Notes: generated by a model from the letters alone, not told the origin. DNA of 64,000 nucleotides from Salipiger bermudensis (GCF_019801965.1 NZ_JAHVIA010000004.1:434001-498000); one strand, 5' to 3'; counted from the stretch's first letter, positions 37,407 through 45,160 are shown. Numbers and translations: made by a program.

Positions 37407-38810
37407 ATGAACGCCGCAACCAAACTTCCCGGCGATGTCGGGGCGATCCACTTCGTCGGCATCGGCGGCATCGGCATGTCGGGCATCGCCGAGGTGCTGC
37501 TCAATCATGGCTATACCGTGCAGGGCTCGGACCTGAAGGCTTCGAAGATCACCGAGCGGCTGGAGAGCCTCGGCGCGCATGTGTTCGAGGGCCAGCGGGC
37601 GGAGAATCTCGAGGCCGCCGAGGTGGTGGTGATCTCCTCTGCGATCAAGCCGGGCAACCCCGAGCTCGACGAGGCGCGGCGGCGCGGCCTGCCGGTGGTG
37701 CGCCGGGCCGAGATGCTGGCCGAGCTGATGCGGCTGAAATCCAACGTGGCGGTGGCTGGCACCCACGGCAAGACCACCACGACGACGATGGTGGCGACGC
37801 TGCTCGATGCCGGCCAGCTCGATCCCACGGTGATCAACGGCGGCATCATCCACGCCTATGGCTCGAACGCCCGCGTGGGCCTTGGCGAGTGGATGGTGGT
37901 CGAGGCCGACGAGAGCGACGGCACCTTCAACCGCCTGCCGGCGACCATCGCCATCGTCACCAATATCGACCCCGAGCACATGGAGCACTGGGGCTCGATC
38001 GAGAACCTGCGCGACGGCTTCTACCAGTTCGTCTCAAACATCCCGTTTTACGGCCTTGCGGTGTGCTGCACCGATCATGCCGAGGTGCAGGCGCTGGTCG
38101 GCCGGGTCAGCGACCGCCGGGTGACCACCTACGGCTTCAACGCGCAGGCGGACGTGCGCGCGGTGAACCTGCGCTACGAGAAGGGCATCGCCCATTTCGA
38201 CATTCTGCTGCAGGCGGAAGACAGCAAGATCGAGGATTGCACTCTGCCGATGCCCGGCGATCACAACGTCTCGAACGCGCTGGCCGCCGTCGCCGTCGCC
38301 CGTCATCTTGGCATGACGCGCGACGAGATCCGCGCCGCGCTGGCGGCTTTCGGCGGCGTCAACCGGCGCTTCACCCGGGTGGGCGAGGTCAACGGTGTCA
38401 CGGTGATCGACGATTACGGTCACCACCCTGTGGAGATCGCGGCGGTGCTCAAGGCGGCGCGTCAGGCCAGCGAGGGCCGGGTCATCGCGGTGCACCAGCC
38501 GCACCGCTACTCGCGGCTGCATTCGCTCTTCGATGATTTCTGCGCCTGCTTCAACGAGGCTGACGTGGTCGCCATCGGGGATGTCTACGCCGCCGGCGAG
38601 GATCCGATCGAGGGTGCCAGCCGCGACGATCTCGTCGCCGGTCTGATCCGCCACGGCCACCGTCACGCCCGCGCCATCCGCGACGAGGACGATCTCGAGC
38701 GGCTGGTGCGCGAGCAGGCGCGACCGGGCGACATGGTGGTCTGCCTCGGCGCCGGCACGATCTCGACCTGGGCCAACAATCTGCCTGAGCGGCTGAGCCG
38801 CGAGGCCTGA
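37407..38810 (+). CDS. murC: UDP-N-acetylmuramate--L-alanine ligase
   Basis: This Mur ligase adds L-alanine to UDP-MurNAc. It shows [17 protein letters not shown], the ATP loop [31 protein letters not shown] and [14 protein letters not shown] place the start at 37407 (467 residues, MNAATKLPG), as relatives begin this way and AGGGGG lies just upstream. An alternative ATG at 37374 overlaps the murG stop and would give 478 residues; 37404 is also possible. Confidence 0.93.
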   Translation: MNAATKLPGDVGAIHFVGIGGIGMSGIAEVLLNHGYTVQGSDLKASKITERLESLGAHVFEGQRAENLEAAEVVVISSAIKPGNPELDEARRRGLPVVRRAEMLAELMRLKSNVAVAGTHGKTTTTTMVATLLDAGQLDPTVINGGIIHAYGSNARVGLGEWMVVEADESDGTFNRLPATIAIVTNIDPEHMEHWGSIENLRDGFYQFVSNIPFYGLAVCCTDHAEVQALVGRVSDRRVTTYGFNAQADVRAVNLRYEKGIAHFDILLQAEDSKIEDCTLPMPGDHNVSNALAAVAVARHLGMTRDEIRAALAAFGGVNRRFTRVGEVNGVTVIDDYGHHPVEIAAVLKAARQASEGRVIAVHQPHRYSRLHSLFDDFCACFNEADVVAIGDVYAAGEDPIEGASRDDLVAGLIRHGHRHARAIRDEDDLERLVREQARPGDMVVCLGAGTISTWANNLPERLSREA

Positions 38811-38823
38811 GCCGGCAAAGATC

Positions 38824-38877
38824 TTTCGTCCGGAAATCTTGCTTTGCGGGGCGCGTTGCCGGACGTTTCGGACGAAA
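38824..38877. repeat. Inverted repeat after murC
   Basis: TTTCGTCCG at 38824-38832 pairs with CGGACGAAA at 38869-38877. The 36-base space between them includes a further GC-rich segment. It lies between murC and the DUF2484 gene and may be a weak terminator or an RNA-stability element. No T-run follows. Confidence 0.45.
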
Positions 38878-38954
38878 ATTCCTCGGTCCGCCGCTTGCGG
38901 GGCACGGTCCGGCGGGGCAGGCTGGCCGGGATATCACTGCAGGAGGACTGCCCC

Positions 38955-39209
38955 ATGCCCGTCTCGCTGATGCTTGCCTGCGCCTGGGGCATCGTCGCCA
39001 ATCTCGCCGCCATGCTGCCCTCGCGCGATCATCACTGGACCCGTGCATACCTGCTGATCGCCACCGGCCTGCCGATTCTTGTCTACGTGGTCTGGGAAAG
39101 CGGGCCTTGGCTGGGACTGGTGGTGCTGCTGGCGATGATGAGCGTGCTGCGCTGGCCGGTGCTCTATCTCTGGCGCTGGCTGCGCGCGCGGCTCCGCCCC
39201 GGAAGCTGA
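38955..39209 (+). CDS. DUF2484 family small membrane protein
   Basis: This 84-residue protein has three hydrophobic segments (about residues 2-20, 30-47 and 50-72) and a basic C terminus (RWLRARLRP). It matches the DUF2484 family, which in Rhodobacteraceae is usually encoded between murC and murB. AGGAGG precedes the ATG by eight bases. Its function is unknown; the genomic position suggests a link to cell-wall synthesis. Here murB does not follow. Confidence 0.85.
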   Translation: MPVSLMLACAWGIVANLAAMLPSRDHHWTRAYLLIATGLPILVYVVWESGPWLGLVVLLAMMSVLRWPVLYLWRWLRARLRPGS

Positions 39210-39235
39210 GCGGCACCAGAGACGGTTGGAAGGCG

Positions 39236-39250
39236 CGTTATATCGTAACG
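39236..39250. promoter_or_regulatory. Candidate Zur operator
   Basis: CGTTA-TATCG-TAACG is a perfect 5-5-5 inverted repeat 55 bases before the Fur-family start codon. The AT-rich centre and TTA/TAA half-sites resemble Zur/Fur boxes, so autoregulation is likely. Confidence 0.5.
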
Positions 39251-39304
39251 GCACGGCCTTGAAGGCGCCGCTGCGGGCGCTTATGACTCTGACAGGGAGG
39301 CCGC

Positions 39305-39790
39305 ATGGACGCGCTGGGATTCACCGAACACGACCATCAGCATTGCATCTCCGAGGCCCTGCGGACCGCGGAGCAGACCTGTGCCGATCAGGGCCTGCAA
39401 CTGACCGCGCAGCGCCGCCGGGTGCTCGAGATCCTGCTTGGCGAACACCGCGCCATGGGCGCCTACGAGGTGCTCGACGTGCTGCGCGCGGAGGGGCTGG
39501 CGGCGCAGCCGCCGACGGTCTACCGGGCGTTGGATTTCCTCGTCGGCAATGGCTTCGCGCACAAGATCGAGCGTCTCAACGCCTTTGTCGCCTGCGCCCA
39601 TCCCGGCGAGCGCCATGCCCCGGCTTTCCTGATCTGCTCGGATTGCGGCACCGTGGCCGAGATGCCCTCGCGCGAGATCGCGCAGGCGGTGCGCGGGGCG
39701 GCGGCGACGCTGGAGTTCGACGTTGCGCGCATGGTGATCGAGGCCGAGGGCTGCTGTCCGGAGTGCCGAGCGGCGCGCGCCGCGGGCTGA
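39305..39790 (+). CDS. zur: Fur-family transcriptional regulator, zinc-uptake type
   Basis: This 161-residue regulator has a winged-helix DNA-binding domain (LTAQRRRVLEILLGEHRAMGAYEVLDV and PPTVYRALDFLV) and a dimerisation/metal domain with two C-x-x-C pairs (CSDCG and CPECR) for structural zinc. The N-terminal HDHQH and histidine-rich AHPGERHAPAF may bind regulatory zinc. The pattern fits Zur better than iron-responsive Fur. No znuABC genes are adjacent. A candidate operator lies at 39236-39250. Confidence 0.8.
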   Translation: MDALGFTEHDHQHCISEALRTAEQTCADQGLQLTAQRRRVLEILLGEHRAMGAYEVLDVLRAEGLAAQPPTVYRALDFLVGNGFAHKIERLNAFVACAHPGERHAPAFLICSDCGTVAEMPSREIAQAVRGAAATLEFDVARMVIEAEGCCPECRAARAAG

Positions 39791-39908
39791 TCGGGCAGGG
39801 CGCGGCGGCTGCGAATCGAGCGTCCGCGCGGCAGCAGACCGCGCCACATCGCAACAAGACCCACGTTCAAACCCGTGAGGGGGTGCGAAAATCTCTGAAG
39901 GGGGAGGG

Positions 39909-39985
39909 TGGTACCGCCTTCCCGGTTCGAACGGGAGACCTCTTGATCCACAATCAAGCGCTCTAACCTACTGAGCTAAGGCGGC
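39909..39985 (-). tRNA. tRNA-His (GUG)
   Basis: On the minus strand a full cloverleaf can be drawn. The acceptor arm is GCCGCCT with AGGCGGT, the D arm contains AGCTCAGTAGGTTAGAGC, and the anticodon stem CTTGA/TCAAG encloses the loop TTGTGGA (anticodon GTG). The T arm has GGTTCGAACC-type pairing (CCCGTTCGAACCGGG), and CCA is encoded. The first pair is G1-U72 and position 73 is A. There is no extra 5' G, the unusual alphaproteobacterial form of tRNA-His. Confidence 0.95.
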
Positions 39986-40051
39986 ACGTTGGGGGGAGAT
40001 ACCGTCGGCTCCAGAGGATTGCAAGTCAAAATCCGGGGCTTCTTGCGGCGA

Positions 40052-40534
40052 TCAGAGCGCCCGTTCCCAGACCTGCTCCACCAGCGCCTGGCCGTAATTG
40101 GTGATCGGTGTCGAGCGCGTGCAGGCAAAGCCGTTGCGGGCGTAGAGCGCGCAGGCGGCGCGGTGGCTCTCATGGGTGCCGAGCACCATGCGGCGGTATC
40201 CGTGATCGCGGGCAAAGCCCATGCAGGTCTCGAGCAGGCGTCGGCCCTGGCCACTGCCGCGCGCCTCCGGCTCGAGCAGGAACAGGCGCAGCCGGGCGGT
40301 GCTGTCATCCTCGCGCACGCAGAAGATGCTGCCGAGCCGCCGCGCGCCATCCCGCAGGATCCAGCCGCGCTCGCAGGCGGGATCGTGATCCGCCTCGAAG
40401 CTGCGCAGCACCGAGTCGACCACCACCGGGAAGCTGGCGTCGAAGCAGTTTTCGGCGGCGTAGAGCCGGCCATGCGCCGCGACCAGCCAGTCGTGATCGT
40501 TGGCGGTATAGAGGGTGGGGTGGGGTGTCGTCAT
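40052..40534 (-). CDS. GNAT-family N-acetyltransferase
   Basis: This 160-residue acetyltransferase has the acetyl-CoA pyrophosphate loop ARGSGQGRRLLE (R/Q-x-x-G-x-G/A) at about residue 96, preceded by LRLFLLEPEA and followed by the YARNGF motif near the C terminus. The acceptor is unknown. The start is set at ATG 40534; the same frame stays open upstream but without a better start signal. It lies downstream of tRNA-His on the same strand and diverges from the DUF6324 gene. Confidence 0.8.
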   Translation of the reverse strand: MTTPHPTLYTANDHDWLVAAHGRLYAAENCFDASFPVVVDSVLRSFEADHDPACERGWILRDGARRLGSIFCVREDDSTARLRLFLLEPEARGSGQGRRLLETCMGFARDHGYRRMVLGTHESHRAACALYARNGFACTRSTPITNYGQALVEQVWERAL

Positions 40535-40633
40535 GGCGACAGGCTTCCACCGCCCGGCTTGCAAATCAAGCCCGCCGGGTCTACTTCGACAGGATTGCCG
40601 CCGCCATCCGGGCGGCCAGACGAGGGCGAGACC

Positions 40634-40828
40634 ATGGGTATCAACACCGAACGCGACATCGAAGCAAACCTGCAGATCGGCCCCACCGATCAGGCGATGG
40701 TGCGAATCTTCGTCGCCGCGGGCGAGTTCGAGATCCCGATGGATTTCGAACCCGAGGAGGCCGAGGAGATCGCCGAAGAGATCCGCGCCGCCGCCGCCGC
40801 CGCCCGCAAGATGAAGGGCCGCCGCTAA
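40634..40828 (+). CDS. DUF6324-like small protein
   Basis: This 64-residue acidic protein has the core FEIPMDFEPEEAEEIAEEI and an Ala-rich helix ending ARKMKGRR. Small proteins of this type are common in Rhodobacteraceae and have no known role. The ATG follows GAGGGCGAG. Its last ten codons, together with the end of mmcB, are copied 147 bases downstream. Confidence 0.7.
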   Translation: MGINTERDIEANLQIGPTDQAMVRIFVAAGEFEIPMDFEPEEAEEIAEEIRAAAAAARKMKGRR

Positions 40829-41078
40829 GGCTCTGCAAACAGGCCGGTCCAGCCGATCCGCCCGTCCAGCATCGCGCCGGGATATCGCAGTGCCTGCAGC
40901 CGCCATGCCGCATGGATCGTGACGCAATGGATTCGCGTCGCCGCCGCCGCCCGCAAGATGAAGGGCCTACGCCAAGCCGCTGAAAACGGGTCGGTCTAGC
41001 CGATCCGTCCATCCAGAATCGCGCCGGGATCGCGCAGAGCCTGCAGCCGCCGCGCGGCATGGATCGCGAAGCGCCGGA
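40785..41078. repeat. 147-bp tandem duplication of two convergent gene ends
   Basis: Two diverged copies (about 40785-40931 and 40932-41078) keep an exact 147-base offset: the Ala-Arg-Lys-Met-Lys codons at 40801 recur at 40948, and CATGGATCG at 40911 recurs at 41058. Copy 1 keeps the live 3' end of the DUF6324 gene plus a dead mmcB tail; copy 2 keeps the live mmcB tail plus a dead DUF6324 tail. Confidence 0.85.
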
Positions 41079-41463
41079 TCAGCGCGTTGCGCCGCGCCCC
41101 CGCAAGCTTGCTCTCCGGCCCCATCCGCAGGATCTCCGCGTCATAGGCATCGGCGATGATCAGCCCGGTGCCCTCGGGTAGAAGGTCGGTCGGGAAGGCC
41201 TCGTCCACCGCCCAGAAATAGCGGTCGCACCAGTCGAGATATCCCTGCCACTTCCCGTCCGACATGAAATCGGCGCGGCTGCTCTTGCACTCGATCACCC
41301 AGATCTCGCCCTTCGGCCCCAGCGCCATCACGTCGACCCGCTTGCCGCGCTCCGGCACGAACTCCTCGACCACCGCAAAGCCATGCGCGCCCGAGAGGTG
41401 ACGGCACACGCCGCGCGCCAGAAGCTGGCCGGGCATCAGGAGGGGATCGGTCTGCAGGGTCAT
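40996..41463 (-). CDS. mmcB: MmcB-family DNA repair protein (PD-(D/E)XK nuclease fold)
   Basis: This 155-residue protein has the restriction-endonuclease-like core VDVMALGPKGEIWVIECKSS, in which the Asp and E-x-K are nuclease-fold residues, followed by DFMSDGKWQGYLDWCDRYFWAV. It matches the MmcB family, part of the SOS response to crosslinks in Caulobacter. The gene ends at 40996, inside the second copy of the 147-base duplication. Confidence 0.85.
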   Translation of the reverse strand: MTLQTDPLLMPGQLLARGVCRHLSGAHGFAVVEEFVPERGKRVDVMALGPKGEIWVIECKSSRADFMSDGKWQGYLDWCDRYFWAVDEAFPTDLLPEGTGLIIADAYDAEILRMGPESKLAGARRNALIRRFAIHAARRLQALRDPGAILDGRIG

Positions 41464-41573
41464 GATGCAACTATGAACAATCCGTGAACAAAGGCAACCA
41501 CCCGCCGCCTCACTCTTCCTTGAGCGCGGGAAGCCCCTAACTTGAGTGAAATGTGTTTACGGGAGACCCGCGG

Positions 41574-42977
41574 ATGAGTGACCAGAGGATGGACGACGAG
41601 AGCGGCATGCCCCGCCATCAGGCGCGGCGCGTGCGCCATGCCCGCGAATTGCAGGATCATCTCAACTGGCTAGACACCTTCTCGGGCACCGCGCTCGGCG
41701 TGCTGGCGGTGGCCTCGGGGATCTATACCTATCTCGGTGTCTCGTCGCTGCTCGACGACAATGGCGCGATGACGGTGTTTGCCGCCATCGCCTATTCGGT
41801 CGCGGTCTCGGTGGGGATCTTTGTGTTCTGGTCCTACCTGATGCGGCTGTTCCCGGCAGTGCGCACGGCGCGGGCGCGGATCGGTCTTTTGGGCGCGATG
41901 GGCCTCGGCAGCCTCGCCATCGTCGCGATGTCGTCCTGGCTCAACGCGGCGGCGCTGGCGGGCTCGGCGGCGATCGAGCAGCACCTCGCCAAGACGGTGC
42001 AGGATTACCAGGCCTCGCTCGAACGCACCCACGAGATCGCGCTCTCGGCGCAGGCGCTGGAGCGCGACGTGTCGCGGGTCCGGCAGAGCTTCGAGGATCT
42101 CTCCGAGCAGGAGGCGCAGGGCACGCTTTCCGGCCTCGCGGGCCGCGGCGCGGTGTTCCGGGTGTTGCGGCAGAAGGCGGCGGAGCTCTCGGCGCTCGAG
42201 ACCCAGATCGCCGGGCAGACGCCGCTGGTGCAGCAGGCCTTCAGCGAGGGCAACGCGATCCTGTCGCAGATGCGGGCGCTGACGGTGGAGCCGGGCCCGG
42301 TCGAGGCGCGCTCGGTGGAGTTCTCCGAGGCGGCGGTGCAGTTGCAGGGGCTGATCGCGCAGCTGCGGCAGCTTTCGGTGGCGCCGCTGGTGGAGCGTGC
42401 GGCGCAGGATCTGGCGGCCTCGGTGGTGCTGCCCGAGCTCGACGGCAGCACCGAGGAGATCCGGGGCAACCAGACGGCCACCATCACCTCGGTGCTCGAG
42501 GCGCTGGCCAGCCGCGCGGCGACGCTGGAGCAGGCGGCGCGCGAGGTCATGGCGATGACGCCGGCGGCGGAGGTGACCTACACGCCGGTCTCGGCGGCGG
42601 ATGCGGTGATCCTCTACGCCCGCAACTTCGTGCCGTCCTGGGCCGGGGCCATCGCCATCGACCTGCTGCCGGCGGTGCTGGTGCTGATCCTGGCGGTGAC
42701 GCAGGCGGCGATCCGCGAGAACCGCGAGGATGCGGCCATCGAGGACACCATGACGCTCAGCGAGCTGCGCTCGGCGCTGGCGGCGCTGCGCGACGTCGAG
42801 ACCGACATGTCGCGGATGCCGGAGGTGCGCAACAGCCCGGCCGAGGCTCCCGACGCGCCACCCGAGAGCACCGCGCGCCCGGTCTCGCCCACCGAGCTGG
42901 AGCCGGAGGCCGCGCCCGAGCCGTCGACCCCGCTGCCCGAGGCGGATGTCGCGCGGATCAAGGGCGCGGGCAGCTGA
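41574..42977 (+). CDS. Multi-pass membrane protein with long coiled coil
   Basis: I do not recognise this 467-residue protein. Hydrophobic segments lie at about residues 37-60, 67-91 and 103-123. A long heptad-rich stretch follows (about 135-335, rich in Ala, Gln, Glu and Leu), then a fourth membrane segment near 345-372 and a Pro/Glu-rich tail. The layout suggests a periplasmic coiled coil between membrane anchors. The start at 41574 has GGGAG eight bases upstream. The stop shares a base with the start of the next gene (TGATG), so the two products probably act together. Confidence 0.75.
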   Translation: MSDQRMDDESGMPRHQARRVRHARELQDHLNWLDTFSGTALGVLAVASGIYTYLGVSSLLDDNGAMTVFAAIAYSVAVSVGIFVFWSYLMRLFPAVRTARARIGLLGAMGLGSLAIVAMSSWLNAAALAGSAAIEQHLAKTVQDYQASLERTHEIALSAQALERDVSRVRQSFEDLSEQEAQGTLSGLAGRGAVFRVLRQKAAELSALETQIAGQTPLVQQAFSEGNAILSQMRALTVEPGPVEARSVEFSEAAVQLQGLIAQLRQLSVAPLVERAAQDLAASVVLPELDGSTEEIRGNQTATITSVLEALASRAATLEQAAREVMAMTPAAEVTYTPVSAADAVILYARNFVPSWAGAIAIDLLPAVLVLILAVTQAAIRENREDAAIEDTMTLSELRSALAALRDVETDMSRMPEVRNSPAEAPDAPPESTARPVSPTELEPEAAPEPSTPLPEADVARIKGAGS

Positions 42978-43726
42978 TGCGGGGGATCACCGTCGGGCGG
43001 GTGCTGACCGGCATCCTCGCCTTCCAGATCACCATCGGGGCGTTTCTTGTCGTCGGCGACATGCGCGCCAACGGCTTCCGCCTGCCCAGCATGGCCCCCG
43101 CCGCGCCGCGCCTCTCGGAGCCGGTGCGCCCGGGCGACCAGCGCCGGGTCTTCGAGCCCTCGCGCCAGCGCCCGCCGCTCAACCCGGCGCGCGATGCCGG
43201 TGATCTGCCCGAGCGTCTGACGCTGACGGAAACCGGGGCCGCCGGTGAATGGCGGCTCGAGGGGGCGATCGCGGAGGGCGACGGGGACCGGCTGATCGGG
43301 CTGATCGAGGCGGCCGATCCGGCGGTCGAGACGCTGGTGCTGCAAAGTCCCGGCGGCTCCGTGGGCGATGCGCTCGAGCTTGGCCGGCATCTGCGCGAGG
43401 CGGGCATCGGCACCAAGATGCTGCGCGGCGAGATCTGCTACTCGGCCTGTCCCTACCTTCTGGCGGGCGGCGCGACCCGCGAGATCGAGGAGGGCGCCTC
43501 GGTGGGCGTGCACCAGCATTACTTCGGCAAGAGCACCATCCTGCCGGCCTTCGTCGCGGTCGAGGATATCCAGCGCGGACAGGGCGAGGTGATGATCTAT
43601 CTTGAGGAGATGGGCATCGACCCGCTGGTGATGAGCCACGCGCTCACCACGCCGTCGAGCGAGATCTACCTGCTGCTGCCGGAGGAACTGCAGCGTTACA
43701 ATTTCGTGACGACCGAGGAGGGCTGA
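42977..43726 (+). CDS. Membrane-anchored ClpP-like serine protease homolog
   Basis: This 249-residue protein has an N-terminal membrane anchor (about residues 8-27) and a ClpP/crotonase-type domain: VLQSPGGSVGDALELG forms the oxyanion loop, CYSACPYLLAGG supplies the putative nucleophile Ser156, and GVHQHYF a nearby histidine. Similar periplasmic proteins occur widely in Rhodobacteraceae without known substrates. Translational coupling to the coiled-coil membrane protein suggests a membrane quality-control or signalling pair. Confidence 0.75.
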   Translation: MRGITVGRVLTGILAFQITIGAFLVVGDMRANGFRLPSMAPAAPRLSEPVRPGDQRRVFEPSRQRPPLNPARDAGDLPERLTLTETGAAGEWRLEGAIAEGDGDRLIGLIEAADPAVETLVLQSPGGSVGDALELGRHLREAGIGTKMLRGEICYSACPYLLAGGATREIEEGASVGVHQHYFGKSTILPAFVAVEDIQRGQGEVMIYLEEMGIDPLVMSHALTTPSSEIYLLLPEELQRYNFVTTEEG

Positions 43727-43741
43727 TTTCGCCGTAGGCCC

Positions 43742-43770
43742 TTGCCGAAACCCGGCCGCGCCACTATCTC
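43742..43770 (+). promoter_or_regulatory. Candidate sigma-70 promoter for the structured RNA
   Basis: TTGCCG (43742-43747) and TATCTC (43765-43770) have a 17-base spacer. A start near 43777 would place the 5' end of the transcript exactly at the closing stem of the candidate RNA. Confidence 0.45.
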
Positions 43771-43776
43771 GCGGTC

Positions 43777-43940
43777 AGGCGGGTTCTGCCCTTCTCGTGC
43801 ATGGTTGCATTCCGGTGGCCTTAAGCAATTCCGAGGGAGTTGGCTCTGTCCGGGCCCTGGTTCGGTTACCTGACGCCCACCTGTATATACAGGTCCTCGG
43901 GAATGAGATAACCCCACGGTTGGTGTGGTTCCCGCCACTT
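43777..43940 (+). ncRNA. Candidate 6S-type regulatory RNA
   Basis: This non-coding stretch of about 164 bases can form one long irregular hairpin. GGCGGG at 43778 closes with CCCGCC at 43931. CCGGTGG pairs with CCACGG (one bulge), TTA with TAA, and ATTCCGAGG with CCTCGGGAAT (one bulge). A perfect palindrome, ACCTGTATATACAGGT, lies near the tip. Size, single-hairpin shape and a promoter exactly upstream fit 6S RNA, which binds RNA polymerase holoenzyme. SRP and tmRNA signatures are absent. The assignment rests on hand folding only. Confidence 0.5.
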
Positions 43941-43947
43941 TCCCCCG

Positions 43948-43989
43948 AAAAAAAATCGCGCTGGCAAGACGTTGTGTGCAACGCCTGCC
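43948..43989 (-). terminator. Rho-independent terminator, minus strand
   Basis: Reading the minus strand, GGCAGGCGTTG pairs with CAACGTCTTGCC (one bulge) around a CACA loop, followed shortly by eight T residues at 43955-43948. It would end transcripts of the small membrane-protein gene at 44116-44370. Confidence 0.65.
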
Positions 43990-44115
43990 GGTCTGTCGCA
44001 GGCGCGGGCGCGTTCGAGGGTGCTCCGCCGCGACGCCGCGCGCGGCGCGTGACCGGCCGTCGCCCGGATCTAGGTCTGTCAGGTGGTGGCCCGTGCCGGG
44101 GCCGGGATCCCGCGA

Positions 44116-44370
44116 TCAGCTCTTTTCGTCGTCGGACGACCGGCTTTTCTCGGGGTCGTTGTAATCGTTGGGATCGTAGTGCTGCGGGTCATAGGCTTCC
44201 TCGTGCTCGGGGATGCCGGTGACATGGGTGGTGCCGGTCTCTTCGTTGTAGACCAGCCCGTAGCTGGCCCGGCCCTCGGTGCGATACCGTAGATACTCGT
44301 GAATGCAGGCGTACAGAAAAGCGAGTGCGAAGGGCACAATGATCAGGAAGGCGATCGTCTGAGCTTGCAA
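44116..44370 (-). CDS. Small single-pass membrane protein
   Basis: This short protein of about 84 residues has one membrane segment (AFLIIVPFALAFLYACI), then a polar, Asp/Glu/Tyr-rich cytoplasmic or periplasmic tail (PQHYDPNDYNDPEKSRSSDD). I do not recognise it. The start is placed at TTG 44370, where GAGGA lies nine bases upstream and the hydrophobic segment begins at once. ATG 44448 in the same frame would add 26 basic residues. A terminator follows at 43948-43989. Confidence 0.5.
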   Translation of the reverse strand: MQAQTIAFLIIVPFALAFLYACIHEYLRYRTEGRASYGLVYNEETGTTHVTGIPEHEEAYDPQHYDPNDYNDPEKSRSSDDEKS

Positions 44371-44540
44371 GAAGGCGGTCCTCTTCGTTGTGGTCGGTCG
44401 GTTTTGCGGCAGCGGGCGCCGCGCGGTGCGGGCCCTGGCCGGTTGCATCGGGAGACCTGTTCACCGGCGCCTCAGGGAAAAACGTTCTGCGGTACCGATC
44501 GTTCCTGTTTACTCCCGAGAGGTGGGTCCCAGAACGAACA

Positions 44541-44564
44541 AAAGCGCCCAAAGGGGCGCTTTTT
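44541..44564. terminator. Bidirectional terminator
   Basis: AAAGCGCCC and GGGGCGCTTTTT form an 8-bp hairpin with a short A-rich loop, followed by T residues on the plus strand and by TTTT on the minus strand. On the minus strand it follows the stop of the 109-residue membrane-protein gene by about 20 bases. Confidence 0.75.
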
Positions 44565-44585
44565 CCGTCGCAATCGAAACAGCTG

Positions 44586-44915
44586 TCAGCGGCGGCGACG
44601 CGCCAGCTGGTTGCGCGGGGCCTGATCGACCGGCACGCGGACCGGCTGATAATCGAGCACCATGTCGCGCTTGCCGCCCGAGGGGGGCGTGTCATTGTCC
44701 TGCATGCGCATCACCGAGATGGCGAATTGCACACCGGCAAAGACCAGCCCGTTGAACAGCCAGAGCAGGAACACGGCCAGCAGGCCGGCCTCGGTATGTG
44801 TGACGAGATGGTAGAGATTCGCGACGTTCTGCCAGAGCAGGATGCCGACAAACACGGTCGACAGGCCGAAGCCGGCAAGGATCTGCTGGATGTACAGGCG
44901 GATCAAACGGGGCAT
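44586..44915 (-). CDS. Two-pass membrane protein of unknown function
   Basis: This 109-residue protein has two hydrophobic segments (about residues 10-30 and 44-66) and a basic, Arg-rich C terminus. It resembles roseobacter hypothetical inner-membrane proteins, and no family is recognised. A strong GGAAGGAG site precedes ATG 44915. The gene is monocistronic, ends at a hairpin terminator and diverges from the RND efflux operon. Confidence 0.75.
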   Translation of the reverse strand: MPRLIRLYIQQILAGFGLSTVFVGILLWQNVANLYHLVTHTEAGLLAVFLLWLFNGLVFAGVQFAISVMRMQDNDTPPSGGKRDMVLDYQPVRVPVDQAPRNQLARRRR

Positions 44916-45112
44916 TGCGAAGTCTCCTTCCTCTCAGGGCAAGGTATCTCACAACGGTCCGATGGCAAGCGCAAAGCGCCCCACGAAACCGTTATATCTG
45001 TAATGTGGAATGCATTCGCCGGTTTTGCAAGCGGCGTGCGGTCGCAGCGGAGCCAGTCTCTGCAGCGCCGAGAAACTTTTCAAAACATGCGACGGAAACT
45101 GGCCTTTGGGGC

Positions 45113-45142
45113 GTATCAGTCCAATTGAGCAGGACTCGATAC
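45113..45142. promoter_or_regulatory. Inverted repeat before the RND operon, possible operator
   Basis: GTATCAGTCC (45113-45122) and GGACTCGATAC (45132-45142) form an inverted repeat with one extra base, ending 18 bases before the adaptor start codon. TetR-type repressors of efflux operons bind such sites, but no regulator gene is adjacent. Confidence 0.4.
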
Positions 45143-45160
45143 GATCGAACGAGAGGTTTC

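Noticed and set aside
43696-43938. An 80-codon minus-strand frame over the structured RNA
   Set aside because: It has no ribosome-binding site and no family resemblance, and it is fully explained by the hairpin region and the 3' end of the ClpP-like gene.
43777-43940. SRP RNA or tmRNA as alternative identity of the structured RNA
   Set aside because: The SRP core (GGAAGGNAGCAG type) and any tmRNA tag reading frame or T-arm/CCA end are absent.
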